Positions 35,957 through 47,186 of a stretch of DNA of 64,000 nt are shown one piece after another. The DNA is from Phialocephala subalpina (taxonomy: Eukaryota > Ascomycota > Leotiomycetes > Helotiales > Mollisiaceae), in NCBI GenBank assembly GCA_900073065.1, contig FJOG01000019.1:544887-608886 (forward strand). Direction: 5' to 3'. A program made the position numbers and the translations under genes. Within the stretch, counting starts at the first letter, position 1; each line of letters starts with the position of its first letter. A model generated the notes under the pieces. That model ran no database searches, was not told where the DNA came from, and was given only the letters and a program-made list of their open reading frames with translations.

Positions 35957-36304
35957 TATAACGATTAATTCGACTAATTAACTATAAAGTTGGTTATATG
36001 TAATAAGGACTAAGTAATTCTAATAAAGAGTAACGTTTAAACCTTATTACTAAGTATAATATTAAAATACTATATTTGAGTTAAGCACGAAGCTCCTATT
36101 TAAAGGAATCTATTTACTTATATAGAACTTTTTTGCTTATTGGAGTCCAGAAGAGTAGAGTCCCCATCTATTCCAGGACTCCATCGTTTGGGACTCCATC
36201 ACGTGACCGCTAAGTCCCGTGCTTCCCATGACCCTAGGGTCTACTGTAAGCGAGCTTACCTGCTTACTGAGCCTATGGTCCACTAGGTCATGTGAGTCGT
36301 AACA
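35957..36304 (-). repeat. Right LTR (5' LTR of the Gypsy element)
   Basis: 348 bp, begins TATAACGA (a mutated form of TGTAACGG) and ends CGTAACA. Here the left, inner half is heavily changed to A/T and the right, outer half is well preserved. Confidence 0.92.
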
Positions 36305-39300
36305 ATCTCTAAGTCTCGTGATTTGACGAGTTTATTTTCTTATCTCCTTACTCTTTTGAGGAATTTCCCAAGCAATAAATGATCTATCTAAGTTCTAATT
36401 AAGTATAAGCTCTTTTCTCAAAGTTTACTTAGTTTTTTCAATTTAATTATTATTATTTTCAAGCAATAATCGATTTATTAAAAGTTTAACTATATAAACC
36501 GGCTATAATCTTAAAGCTTATTACTTTGATTTGATATTAATTGCTATCAAATTACTCTTTCAAACTTTCTAATAGCAATTCAAGAAATTCCGCTTTCCGA
36601 GAAGTATAGAATTAATCAAAAGAGACAAGAAACTAAACTGTTTTCGGTAGGCTCGCTTTAAAGGACCAAATACCGATAAATCGAGTAGTTAAAGTATATA
36701 TGAAGTGTATATAAATAGAAATAAAAAGTAGATATTATTCGAATAGTATTCCCATATAAACTCCGTTGTCTTATGGCTTCCATGGCCGTCCAGAATAAGA
36801 AGTCGAGCCTCTAATAGGTCACGTGGAGCCGTCTAAGGAATAAACACTTTATATAGCTATTCTAAGGCAATAGCATTAAATATCCAGCCGTTTTCGGTTA
36901 TAGTAAACTTCTAATCTTTGAACTCCTTTAATTTGGTAGAAAACTATTGCTATTATACTAATTTGCCTTTAAATATCACAAGTGGGAGTAATATAACCCT
37001 TATTACGGAGATATACTCGATAAAAAATATTTAAGCCTTAGAATTAAATTATTTTTTTTAAACGAAGCGTTTATAGATACTCTTAACTACTAATCCATTC
37101 TGTCCTTAGCCTTTTATAATCCCAACTTCGTCTATATTCCAACGGTTCTCGGCTTTAATGGCCTTAATAATTAGAACTTCTAATTTTTGGAATTATACTT
37201 TGATAATATCGGATATAGCACTATTAATGCGTGCAAAGTCGATTTTGAATTGCTTTTTAGTCTTAAAAATAGGATTTCGTCGAATAAAACTAGCTATTTA
37301 TCGTTTTCCAAGTAGTATTACATCTTTCCTAATAGTTAAAATGCGCCCCGCAAAAGTCCTAATTTGTGCATATAGGATTTTGGCCTAAAGCTTCTTAGAC
37401 TAGAACCCAATCTGTGAGTCGCTGTTCTTATACTAGGGAAAGCCTTTGATTAAGTTTTTGGGCTTCTTTTCGAGAAATGCGGCCATTGATTCTGTCTTGA
37501 AGTGTAAACCTTAAACCCCTCTAATCCAAGTGAGCCTTGCGTATAGACTTCCCTTTTACTACGTCCTTAAGTGCTCTTTGGACGTTTTCTTCGGTATATA
37601 AGGGCTTTATCGTCGGTTCTCAGCGTCTGCAAAATTTGGAGTTAATCTATTAGAAGGTTATTAAGAAATAAATGTTTAAAGTGCGTGGGTGGGTGGGAGC
37701 GGTGAGCTAAGCGGGGTGGCCGACATGGGGGGGTGGCCGATTGGGGGGGGGTTGATCTTATATTCCAGGGATGCAGAATTAGGGAGGAAATCTCGCGGAA
37801 GACTTCCAAACTTTTCGGGGATATTCAATTATTCCTTGGTTGCTCTCAGCTACTGGAAGAGTCCTCCAGTCACCAGAGGCCACTGAGAAGTTTCTTTTCG
37901 ATTTACAGTTGACACACGCTCATCTCACGGCCACCAAGTCTTACGCATACTATACAGAGAAACTGGACGAACATGGTCTCCCCAACTTCTCATCGAGCCA
38001 TATGGTGATGGTCCATTCGACAGCATGGAACTTGCAAAACAGGCAACTTATGCTTTCGGAGAACTCTGGTCACATAATACCTACGGCTCAGATGGATATA
38101 CCGAGGTGGGACCTCCAGCTCAGACATCAGAACAACAGGCATCAGAGGTCTAACATTGCAGACAGCTCTGCACATACCGAACATCCGTACCAACTCAAAG
38201 CTCAGGCTGACCGAGAGATAAGTCTTGGCACGAATAGGTTCCACATGCATGATTACTGTCTTCAGCCAGTTGAAACCGCGTATCCAGGCATGACGTTTGG
38301 GCCTTTCGGTGCCATCTCGATCGGCATGCGGCTTGGACAGATCAAAGTGTTACTTGGATGACACAAATCAGCAGGGCTTCGCTCGTGCTTCAAAGCGGAA
38401 CGAGACTGACAGATGTTGCAGCTTTCTGGGGAGAAGAGATGAACAATGGTGGACCAATCAGCTACAACTCACCTTATTCCATCCCAGTATCATACAAGCA
38501 AGACGTCTTTTCAAGAGCAGATCTGCTGCAACTCGTCGCAAAGGATGGAAAAGCTGTTTGACCCTCCGGAAACGGCGTGTCTTTACCTGTGTTCCCAGTT
38601 ATGCTTGCAGCTTCGATCCAGGTCTTGGCCCAACTACTGGCTTTGACGAATGCGGGCGTGCCAATGTTACTTCAACCCACCACACCCTCGAGAGGTCTCG
38701 GATCCAATGACACTGATACCGAGGTTGCTGCTCTTGCCACTGAGCTCTGGGGCTTGGCGGGCAATGGGAAAGTCTTTGTCGGGAACACATCAGCTTCTGT
38801 ACTAACGTCGATTGGACTAGAACCCGACTTCACTTTCACTTCGCCATCCAACGATGCCGCTCTCTATTTCGAACGCAATTTGGTCAGTGGGGAAGACGTC
38901 TACTTTGTTACCAAACAGCCTCGAAGACCAGTCGATGCTGTGGGCCACTTCTGGTACCCCACAAATATGGGATCCAATGACTGAAGAAGTTACCCCTGTT
39001 ATTTGGTCGACCGCCTTAGGCAGAACAGAAGTCAGCTTTTCGTTTGACACTCATCAATCTGTCTTCATCTGGCTCTCCAAATCAGCGCCAAAGACCCAAC
39101 AACTGTCCGAGATCAAGAAAGATAGAGCTGCCTTGTACACAACTAGACCATACACTGCCTTCACAACAACGCCATAGGCAAATGTTTCCGGAACCTAGAC
39201 CATAACCCTCTAGGCCAAGCCTGAGGTTGTAGAGTATAGTTCAACGGGTATGTCTTCTACCCTCCTGTCTCATCCACGTATGGCAAAGGTCACTCTGCAG

Positions 39301-40381
39301 CCGGGCTCTACTTCGCTCTCAATAGTCTCGAGCTTGTTGAAGCATCCACTTCAACACCGACAATTATCGCGACAGTCCCCGGTTACTACACTGGAGACTG
39401 GACACACATCGCCATCGTCCCCACTGCCAATCTTCCCACAATCTACGTGAATGGCACGCTCGTCTACACCGGCACTGCATCGTCCAATATTGTGCATCCA
39501 AATGTCGATTCTAAAGACAGCACCACCATCATGCTTCATCGATTCAGCGGCGATATTGCTGGCGTCGCTGTAAACACCACTCGCTCCCGCCTTCCGACAT
39601 CTCCGTTCTGGCTCCCGCCAGTGTTCCTCCACCTTACCTGCCAAAAGCGGCATCACTGACCTCTTCATCTGAGCTTCTGATTCGCGAAAACGAAACTTAC
39701 ACTCTCACCAGCTCGACAAACGCCAGCACCACACTCGAAATCTCTTCCTGCGAGACAAGCATCATCTCATCGCTTTAGAGCGTGAACTTTCCCGCTCAAT
39801 TCATGCCCAAGAACACACCTACCTTGTCCATCAGCCTCCCGGAACTCTAATCCCCACATAAGCATCCTGATTTTGACGTCGCACACTTCTCTGGAACAGC
39901 AACTTACACAACCACCTTCTCCACCTCCCACTCGTCTCTCCCTGGTACCAACAAGAGGTTACTTCTTACTCTCGGAAGCGTCGAAAACATGGCAGAAGTC
40001 TCACTCAACAGCCACGACCTCGGCATTTCCTGGCTTCCACCCTACGAAATCGACATCACGTCCGCTGTCCGCGCCGGAACCAACGAGCTCTCCACTGCTG
40101 TCACAAATCTATGGGTGAATCGTCTAGTCGGTGATCAGAACCTACCAGTTGAGGATGTATTCAATAGTACGACGCAGAACTTTGCTATCGAGGCTTGGCT
40201 GGAGTGGTGGGAGAGCGCGATGGAGAGTGGTGGTGCGGGAGAGAAAGCCGGGGAGAGAGTCACATTTGCGGCATGGAAGCATTATAACGCGACCGCGCCG
40301 TTGTTGGCGAGTGGGTTGTTGGGACCTGTGACTTTGATATGGGCGGTAATGGAGGAGTTGGAGAGCTTGAAATGGTCTTGA

Positions 40382-40690
40382 GCATGATTGTGTACTTGAG
40401 GTTGGGTGGAGATCAAGCTGTACAGCAAGGATTGTACTGCAAATCGAATCAGTCCATTATTCAGCGTACGCCATTAATGTCCGTACCTCTGCGTCCTGCT
40501 CATGCTCATTTTCCATAACTTGTTAGAACCAAGCCAAGTCTTGTGCACATCAAGGTCTCTCACTACAACTGTTCGTCTTCGATTCTGCTTCGAGGGTCTG
40601 TCTGTCATTCTCTTATTCCATGTATCACTGTGTTCTCTTTTAACTTTACATTCTTCCATCTTGTTCTAGTGTTTCGTTCAGCACCTTCAT
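40382..40690. other. Short intergenic region between pseudogene and aldo-keto reductase
   Basis: About 310 bp of 3' flanks. Nothing recognisable. Confidence 0.4.
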
Positions 40691-42244
40691 CTACATCGTC
40701 ACCTCCTTCGGAACATACAACTCCTCCAAATACCCCACATCTTCATCACTCAACTCAAAACCCACAGCCTCAACAGCCTCATCGATCCTCTTCCTATTGT
40801 TCAACCCAGCAATCGGCCAAACCCCCTTCCTCATACACCACGCCAACCCCACAACCGCCATACTCACCCCATTCCTCTTCGCAACCTCCTCCACCCTCCC
40901 CACAATCCACTCATCAACCTCTCCCCCCTTGCCTCTTATAACTTCCTTCAGCATATTATCCGTCATCTCCCTCTTCGTCCCTCTCTCTTTCCAAGCATGC
41001 GCCAAAACCCCTCTCGCTAACGGACTCCAAGGAATGATTCCCACCCTACTATCCCTACAATAAGGAACCATCTCCCTCTCTTCCTCTCTATACAAAAGGT
41101 TATAGTAGGGTTGCATAGAAATAAATTTATGCCATCCATTTCGTTCAGCTATGTTTTGCAATTTCTGAAACTCCCAGCAAGCCATAGAAGAAGCACCTAT
41201 GTATCGTACTTGTCCGGATTCGACTATGTCGTTTAGGGCGCGCATTATTTCTTCTGGGGGAGTGAGCCGGTCGAGGCGGTGGATTTGTAGGACGTCGATG
41301 TATGTTCCTAGTCTTTCACAAGAAGCGGCGACAGCGTCTAGGATATGTTTCCTTGAAAGTCCGACGCGATTTACGAGCCCCCGGGCGTCGGGTGTCATGT
41401 TCGCCGAGATGGGTGTTTGACCAACAGGATCTATTGCGTAGAAGATCTTGGTCATGATCACGATCGACGGTCGAGGTATATTAAACTTCTTCAATGCCTT
41501 TCCAATGATTTCTTCGGAGCGGCCGTTGGAGTATGCGTCTGCCTGGGTGAGAGTTGTTAGTTTGGGGAAGGGGAAAGGGAAGGGAAGGGAAGGGAAGGGA
41601 AGGGAAGGNNNNNNNNNNNNNNNNNNNNNNNNNNNNNNNNNNNNNNNNNNNNNNNNNNNNNNNNNNNNNNNNNNNNNNNNNNNNNNNNNNNNNNNNNNNN
41701 NNNNNNNNNNNNNNNNNNNNNNNNNNNNNNNNNNNNNNNNNNNNNNNNNNNNNNNNNNNNNNNNNNNNNNNNNNNNNNNNNNNNNNNNNNNNNNNNNNNN
41801 NNNNNNNNNNNNNNNNNNNNNNNNNNNNNNNNNNNNNNNNNNNNNNNNNNNNNNNNNNNNNNNNNNNNNNNNNNNNNNNNNNNNNNNNNNNNNNNNNNNN
41901 NNNNNNNNNNNNNNNNNNNNNNNNNNNNNNNNNNNNNNNNNNNNNNNNNNNNNNNNNNNNNNNNNNNNNNNNNNNNNNNNNNNNNNNNNNNNNNNNNNNN
42001 NNNNNNNNNNGAGGGCGGCTGACTGTGTCCCAGGTGTTGATTCCCATTTTGAATGCGTGTTCTAGGATGGGGAGGGCGGCTTCTTCTTCGAGGACCCAGG
42101 GTTGCCATTTTGAGGAGCCGAAGGTGGCTGTTCCGAGGATTATTTTGGAGATGTAGAGTCCCGAGTTCCCGAGTCTGTTTTGATGTCAGGTCGTACGGAG
42201 GAAACAGAGATGGAAGGAGGATTTATTTACCTAGTGTACTCCAT
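40691..42244 (-). CDS. Aldo-keto reductase (AKR superfamily)
   Basis: Exons 42244-42231, 42174-42024 and 41542-40691 give 338 residues, all phases consistent. The tiny first exon encodes METYR-like residues (MEYT plus part of R), joined to LGNSGLYISKIILGTATFG. The intron 42023-41543 holds the GGGAA tract and an N gap. The AKR catalytic tetrad is complete: Asp and Tyr in TWDTADAYSNG (rebuilt across the intron), Lys in SIVIMTKIFY and His in VLQIHRLDRL. Later motifs are VRYIGASSMACWEF, FISMQPYYNLLYREEER and PWSPLARGVLA. These enzymes reduce aldehydes or ketones with NADPH in the cytosol. The SNGRSEEIIG and LYREEEREM motifs fit the AKR7/AKR9-like fungal group. Substrate unknown. Confidence 0.9.
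41574..41608. repeat. GGGAA microsatellite running into an assembly gap
   Basis: About seven GGGAA units directly precede the N run at 41609. The repeat is in an intron of the aldo-keto reductase gene. The true length is unknown. Confidence 0.9.
41609..42010. other. Assembly gap (402 N) inside an intron
   Basis: Unknown bases between the GGGAA tract and GAGGGCGGCTGACTG. No duplicated flank was seen here, unlike the other two gaps. Exons on both sides join in frame, so no coding sequence needs to be missing. Confidence 0.9.
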
Positions 42245-44742
42245 GTTGAGATTTCTGAAGGCTCCGCTGCGTACACGTATGGTCTTTAATTTCGACGACT
42301 ATAAAACCAAGTGCATTTTCTGAAAGCTGCAAGGAGATAATGAACAGGAAGATACTTTGTTGAAAGTGTCTCAATTACTCAGCAACCAAAGCGTGGGACT
42401 GTACATTCCCGCGAAGCAGGTTCATCCATTTCATGTGAGCGGAGGCCGGGAAAGCTCTCGGAAAGTTAACCCGAGAATCTTCACTCAACCCCAACACTAC
42501 CGGTATCAAGAGAATGCTGCTCAATTCAAATTAGGCAAGAAGAACTCCAGCTGGCATCGAGCGCTGTTCAACATATAGAACTGTTCAATCTCCAGAGTCA
42601 TGTCTGCTCGCACCACCATCACATCTCCAGGAAAAGCATTCATACGCCTCCCAATTTTCTACCATACCATCCCTAACCCTAACTATCTAGCAGCCTATTT
42701 TCTAACGAATGTAACTGCTGCGAAAGGAGTAGAGTGACTGGTGGTAGGATGCGACTCCTCTGGAGCTATGTTGACCGACAGACGCATAGTCTCGAAACAA
42801 TTGTGTGCGACTAGAGTAGGGAGCGCTCGTCGCTGTCGAAGTTTGGGGGGCGAGAACAGCTTTGGCCCTCTGAGTTTCGTTTGGGCAAAGTTCCTCGATC
42901 ATGGTTTTGCAGACCGTGATGCACGGTTCTAACTCGCGGTACAGCTTCATGAATGCATCCCAATGCTCTTTACCGAGGCGTAACTCGGGTTTCTAATTGT
43001 AGCCTAGAAGAATGGTACTACCGTGCTTCTCGTTATTGTGCGGTAATCGATCATGAGATGGGCATGGTAGAAGTGGGTAGGTTTCGAGGAACGCTTTGAT
43101 GTAGGGTGCTAGTCGTGTCTCTTCCATGCGATTAGCGTACTCTAGAATGCCTCGAAATAATTCGCTCAGCATATGTTCGCTGTACAGAAAGACTCCAGGA
43201 ACCTTGGGCTGACGGGTTATCATAGTCCTCAATCAATCGATGGCATAGCGCATGCGAGCTTGTGGTGGCATTTCGAACGGTCGGTGCCTCTCTCTGACGG
43301 TTTGGACAGGGATGAGGATACACAGGCCCAAAATATACTACATTGACTTCAAAGAGATCACCCAATCAAAGGAGCTTAGAGTCGCGTTTCTTTTGCACTT
43401 CAAATTCGCCCACATCTTGTGTCGTTGTCCATGATATCCTTTGCTGGTGGCATTTTCTGGAAATTCATTATCGGTCTTCTAAGACGAGACATTCTCTAGC
43501 AAGCTCGTGAGGGACCATTTCAAAGAAGGGCATATTGGCTGATGACCCAAAGAATGGGAACCTTGTTACTATCGCAGCAGAGCACCGGCGTGGGGAGGTC
43601 GTTGTAGAAGATGTCGGTGGCGAGGCAGGTGTCTGGGAAGATGTTTGCCCGGGATGGGGTCTTGATTCTCAGTTAGCGAAGCTCATGTGCAAGAACCAAA
43701 TTTCCACACGTTGTATAAAATAGGACTCCCAAGATGCCCATCCAGGGCATCCCACAAAGACTTGTTCTTCCTCGCAAGAAAAGTGGTGATGAACACCAAC
43801 CTAATAATCCCGCCTTATTGTGAATTCGCAGTGCGCTCGATTTTACTTGGCACATTCGCGGCTGTAACACCAGGTAATGGTCCCCATGAATGAGATATGT
43901 GAATAATCTCCTTTTAGTCTTACAGGAGAGAAAATAGATAACTATTCCAGATGCACGTGTCATCCTCAGTCACGGAGATATTTTGTGGCTGTGTCGAGTT
44001 GAGATCCGGCATCGCGGCTGCGAATACTGGGAAGCCGAGCTTGGAGGGTTCCGTCATGAAATCTTGCCATTACTAAGGTGAGTAGAATGCGCCGGGCATG
44101 ATCACAGGATCGTGACAAGGGATGATGTACCTCTGTGCACGAAGAAATGTTTGGGTAACATATTTGCAAATTTGGGGGAAATAAGGACAGAATAATCATC
44201 AAACGCGAGAATCAGTAAATACACAGACAACATGAAAAGATGATGATGCTGATTATAAGAACTTGATCAATTGTTTTACCGACGGGTACGCTGCAAAGCA
44301 TCAGCGGTTGCCCTGTGCTGAATTGAGCCTTTCAATCGTCCCAAATATATGGCTCCAGATCTGATGGGGCCAGATTTGATCTGAATGCTTGAAAGCGAAC
44401 GTGAATTCGGGAAGGAAACAAGAAACGGGGTAACGGTATTGAAACAGTTCAAAGAGTAGTTGCCTACACGCAGGGTTGGCGGAATCGAAACAACTTGAGC
44501 ACGATGTTGCGGGTGCAGCTCATGCAGCTCATGTGCTGATCCACTGGAAAGCAATGTCCAAAATTAGGTTGGGACTTTTCCGAGACAGAATGTTGACACC
44601 GAGATATGCGGCAATCCTCTTATATCAACATGCATCAAGACTCGGGAAGGCATCATCGCAAATTTTGATCTCGGCCAGCGAATGTCTCCCAAGGATTGTG
44701 AAAGTTGGATGCTCGGGTACTGCTGGGAGATTAGAGCGACAA
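42245..44742 (-). pseudogene. Region with remnants of an unrecognised minus-strand gene
   Basis: Between about 43600 and 42700 several minus-strand frames read like pieces of one protein: FEVNVVYFGPVYPHPCPN, ALCHRLIEDYDNPSAQGSW, ELFRGILEYANRMEETRLAPY, IKAFLETYPLLPCPSHD and MKLYRELEPCITVCKTM. They sit in different frames without good splice signals, so this is probably a decayed copy. No family was recognised. The rest of the region (42245-42700 and 43970-44742) shows nothing supportable. Confidence 0.35.
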
Positions 44743-46439
44743 TCATGCCTCGAATTGCGGAGTCTTCCTCGCTTTCGTCAGAGCCTCGACTCCGTATGCC
44801 AATTCTAGTAATTTCTGTTCCGAGTACGGGATTCCCAGTAACTCCAAACCAACCGGTAGGCCATCTTCTGTGAACCCGACAGGAATGGATATCGCAGGTT
44901 GTCTCAGTTGACTTCCTATGACGGTGTTGGCGGGAAAATGATTTTCTTTGAACCTCGGGCTAAGGACATCTTTGATCGTTGGTGCAGGAATCTGGACACT
45001 GGGGAAGGCGATAGCATCGAGCTTGTGCTCTGCCATGATGCCAATGACGATGCGCTGGAACTCATCCCGCTCATCCAGTCGCTTTGCGTATTGTGGGTCC
45101 TCGTACGGATGCTTGATACCAGAACCAAGATGATCGAACAGAGGAAGGGCTTGGTGGAATTGCTTGGATGAATGGATGCTTTCGACAGTCACACCCTTGA
45201 TGATCGGGTGTGCTGCGAGGAAGTTGTCGATATCGTATCGAGATCTGGAGTAGTATGTTGAGGTGAAACTGAGGTAATAGTCCAGATTGGGGATTTCCAC
45301 GTCAACTAATGTGGTTCCGGTCGTGAATTTGGACAACGCACTCTTCACAACACTATTAACCCCTGCACATTCGTCGCCTTGACCGAACACAGAATTGAGA
45401 ACACCGATACGAGCTTTTGATAAGGCACCTTCCGAGAGATTTGCAGCATAGCTCCCGCCCCTTGGAGGCCCGGCAAGAACCGCAGTCGCTGTGTATGTAT
45501 CCTTGGGGTCATGACCTGCCAAAACGTCCAGCATCAAAGCAGCATCCCGAACAGTTCTGGTCATGGGACCTGGCGTATCCTGTGTTTTCACTAACGGAGA
45601 CAGGCCACTTCTCGAGACGAGACCGACAGTAGGACGAAGGCCGACCAAATTGCAGAAGGATGCTGGAACTCTGATCGAGCCACCAGTATCTTCTCCGACA
45701 CCAATCAATCCGTAGTTTGCGGCAATGGCTGCACCAGTTCCAGCACTTGAGCCACCAGTCTCACGAGTGATGTCGTAGGGGTTGAGTGTCTCTCCGCTGA
45801 CTGAAGACGCAGAGTTAAACGATGCAGCAAAGTCTAGAGTGGGATGTAAGCTATCACGGTCACATGACTAGAAGGGGAACAAACCTGGCATGGTACTCTT
45901 TGCCATGATAACTGCTCCAGCTTCTCTCAATTTTCTGACAAGAGTTGAGTCTTGCACTGGAATATGCTTGCAGCATATATTGCCATATGTTGTCTCGACT
46001 CCTTTGGTGTCGCATTGATCCTTCACGATGACCGGAACTCCGTGCAGCGATCCAACGAAGGTCCCATGCTCCTTGTAATATGCATCCAAGGAGTCTGCTT
46101 CATCGAGAGCGAGTGGAGAGATAACTGTAATGGCGTTCAGCTTCGGCCCAACTTTATCAAGAGACTTGATGTGTTCGATGTAGGTTTCGACCAGCTGTCT
46201 GCACGTGTACTCTTTTCGTCTGTGAATCCGAGAATTAGCAATTCATATAGCCATGCATTCAAGAAAAAGTCCCAACGATTTTAGGACATTCACGACTCAA
46301 GGATAAGACCAGATGGGAACATTGCGGTCGGCAGAAGCGTGACTTACCGGTAGGCAGCGTGGACTTGGTCTATCGTCAGCTCATCGATTGAGACCATTTC
46401 GGGTGATGCTCTATAGATGGATACCGAGCAGTCAGGCAT
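44743..46439 (-). CDS. Amidase signature family protein
   Basis: Exons 46439-46348, 46219-45885 and 45833-44743 give 505 residues. The start is MPDCSVSIYRASPEMV; a second in-frame ATG 14 codons in is possible. The Ser-cisSer-Lys triad is complete: Lys in VPVIVKDQCDTKG, the cis-Ser in ETGGSSAGTGAA and the nucleophile Ser in GEDTGGSIRVP. Typical later motifs are VGLRPTVGLVSRSG, PGPMTRTVRDAALMLD, and RQPAISIPVGFTEDGLPVGLELLG near the end. The family hydrolyses amides, from small nitrogen sources to fatty-acid amides. No signal peptide is seen. No neighbour suggests the substrate. This gene is intact. Confidence 0.92.
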
Positions 46440-47065
46440 AGACTCGACTATCGACGATATACGAGGCAGAGACACTGAGGACTCTGAATGTCTTCGATGC
46501 CAAAGGTGGAGGAAGGAGGTCGGCCGAAGTAAAAGCCGACGGCTGCTAGAGATACTAGCGACACGCTAGACTACTTTGGATTTTATGCGGCGTTCCGAGG
46601 AGTTCTCCTGAATACAATAAACATCCCCCAGAAGAGCATCAAAACATGTCGAGTCCAAGCATTACATCTTATAGTTTCATACCTCGCGTTGTAAACGACT
46701 TGGGCCTGACATGGTGTCTTAGTTAGAGACCGCAGAAGCACTGAAAGTTCCCGTCGCCACCTCGCGTCCAGTAGCACCACGCCGCAAACCAGGCCCAAAA
46801 AGATCACCACCACAACAACATCCACGTAATTACATATCCTTTGAAATTCGGGTCTAAGCGCATTCAGGATTTCAGTCAAGTCCGTAAACCGCAATCTCTG
46901 CCCTTGAGCCTGCGTTGTGCATTTTAGAGTACCAAAGCCATTCCCTTCAATGAGTCAGCAGCGGCTCCATTATTCCCCATACTTTCGCGAATTCGTTTGG
47001 CGATGGATCAGACATGGCTCTATAGATTTAAATAAGAAGGTTTTCCGATCACACTAGCTTAAATC
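46440..47065. other. Intergenic region upstream of the tRNA gene
   Basis: Holds the amidase 5' flank. A minus-strand frame at 46583-46894 encodes a putative two-helix membrane peptide but has no other support. Confidence 0.35.
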
Positions 47066-47085
47066 GCTCCAATGGCGCAATGGTA

Positions 47086-47136
47086 GTAAGTTCGGAAAGA
47101 CTTCAACAAGCTCGGATTTGTAGCTTACCAGAGCAG
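47086..47136 (+). other. Spliceosomal-type intron candidate in the tRNA D-loop (51 nt)
   Basis: Begins GTAAGT, ends GAGCAG, with a possible branch site CTTAC at 47124-47128, 8 nt before the AG. Removing it joins AATGGTA to GCGC, restoring a 7-nt D-loop and a 4-bp D-stem. Length and signals match the small protein-gene introns in this window. Confidence 0.75.
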
Positions 47137-47186
47137 GCGCGCAAGACTTCTATAATCATGAGAAGATTAATCTTGAGGTTGTGGGT

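Larger units (their letters stand above)
29927..36304 (-). mobile_element. Ty3/Gypsy LTR retrotransposon with chromodomain (chromovirus type), RIP-degraded
   Basis: Bounded by two 348-bp LTRs and a 5-bp duplication ATCTC (29922-29926 and 36305-36309), inside the pogo transposase. Coding remnants run right to left: gag (35938-35708), a CCHC-like zinc knuckle (CFECGLSSHIAS, about 35075-35125), reverse transcriptase (33252-32830) and an integrase C-terminus plus chromodomain (YDVEKVLDCQFVKNRIKYLI, 31005-30805). This gag-pol order with RT before integrase and a terminal chromodomain is typical of chromoviruses. The reverse transcriptase motif reads CYLNDILIY, so the first Asp of the YxDD site is Asn. 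The interior is extremely AT-rich with many stops. It cannot be autonomous. Confidence 0.9.
29544..37758 (-). mobile_element. Fot1/pogo-type (Tc1-mariner) DNA transposon, RIP-degraded, with a nested Gypsy element
   Basis: The ends are inverted copies. Left: AGA-TCAACCCC...ATCGGCCACC...CGCTTA (from 29544, also seen at 29141 before the gap). Right: TAAGCGGGGTGGCC...GATTGGGGGGGGGTTGATCT, ending at 37758. A TA duplication flanks it (29139-29140 and 37759-37760). Without the nested element its length is about 1.86 kb, typical of Fot1-like elements. Transposase pieces lie on the minus strand: YTEENVQRALKDVVKGKSIR and RINGRISRKEAQKLNQRLS (pogo helix-turn-helix, 37430-37600), AENRWNIDEVG (first catalytic Asp of the DDE triad, near 37130-37160), and the tail VTCRVLFRKVIKGINKKDF with PKKRRKV (29740-29920). 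Many stops at former Trp and Gln codons fit RIP, so it is not active. Confidence 0.85.
27617..40381 (+). pseudogene. GH106 alpha-L-rhamnosidase-like pseudogene, split by a nested transposon
   Basis: Conserved GH106 pieces appear in order on both sides of the insertion. Left of it: WHWINGNVIRDGIDRDIEAL, YGGVLQYDVNAG, MDFAMHNSPGYSGVGSE, VIDVSQYQDSKGTLHW, FVRIGYTVT and GVEIDSYELG. Right of it: GMQN, DFQTFRGYSIIPWLL, RVLQSPEATEKFLFDL, LATELWGLAGNGK, GEDVYFVTKQ and the C-terminal galactose-binding-like NSHDLGISWLPPYEIDI and VTNLWVNRLVGDQN. Such enzymes remove terminal rhamnose from plant or microbial glycans and are usually secreted. The copy is dead: stops at 28028-28030, 28163-28165 and 37780-37782 all fit loss of a Trp or similar codon by G to A change, and several frameshifts follow, e.g. 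around 37985-38360. A 47-nt intron (29102-29140 plus 37761-37768) holds the transposon. Confidence 0.82.
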
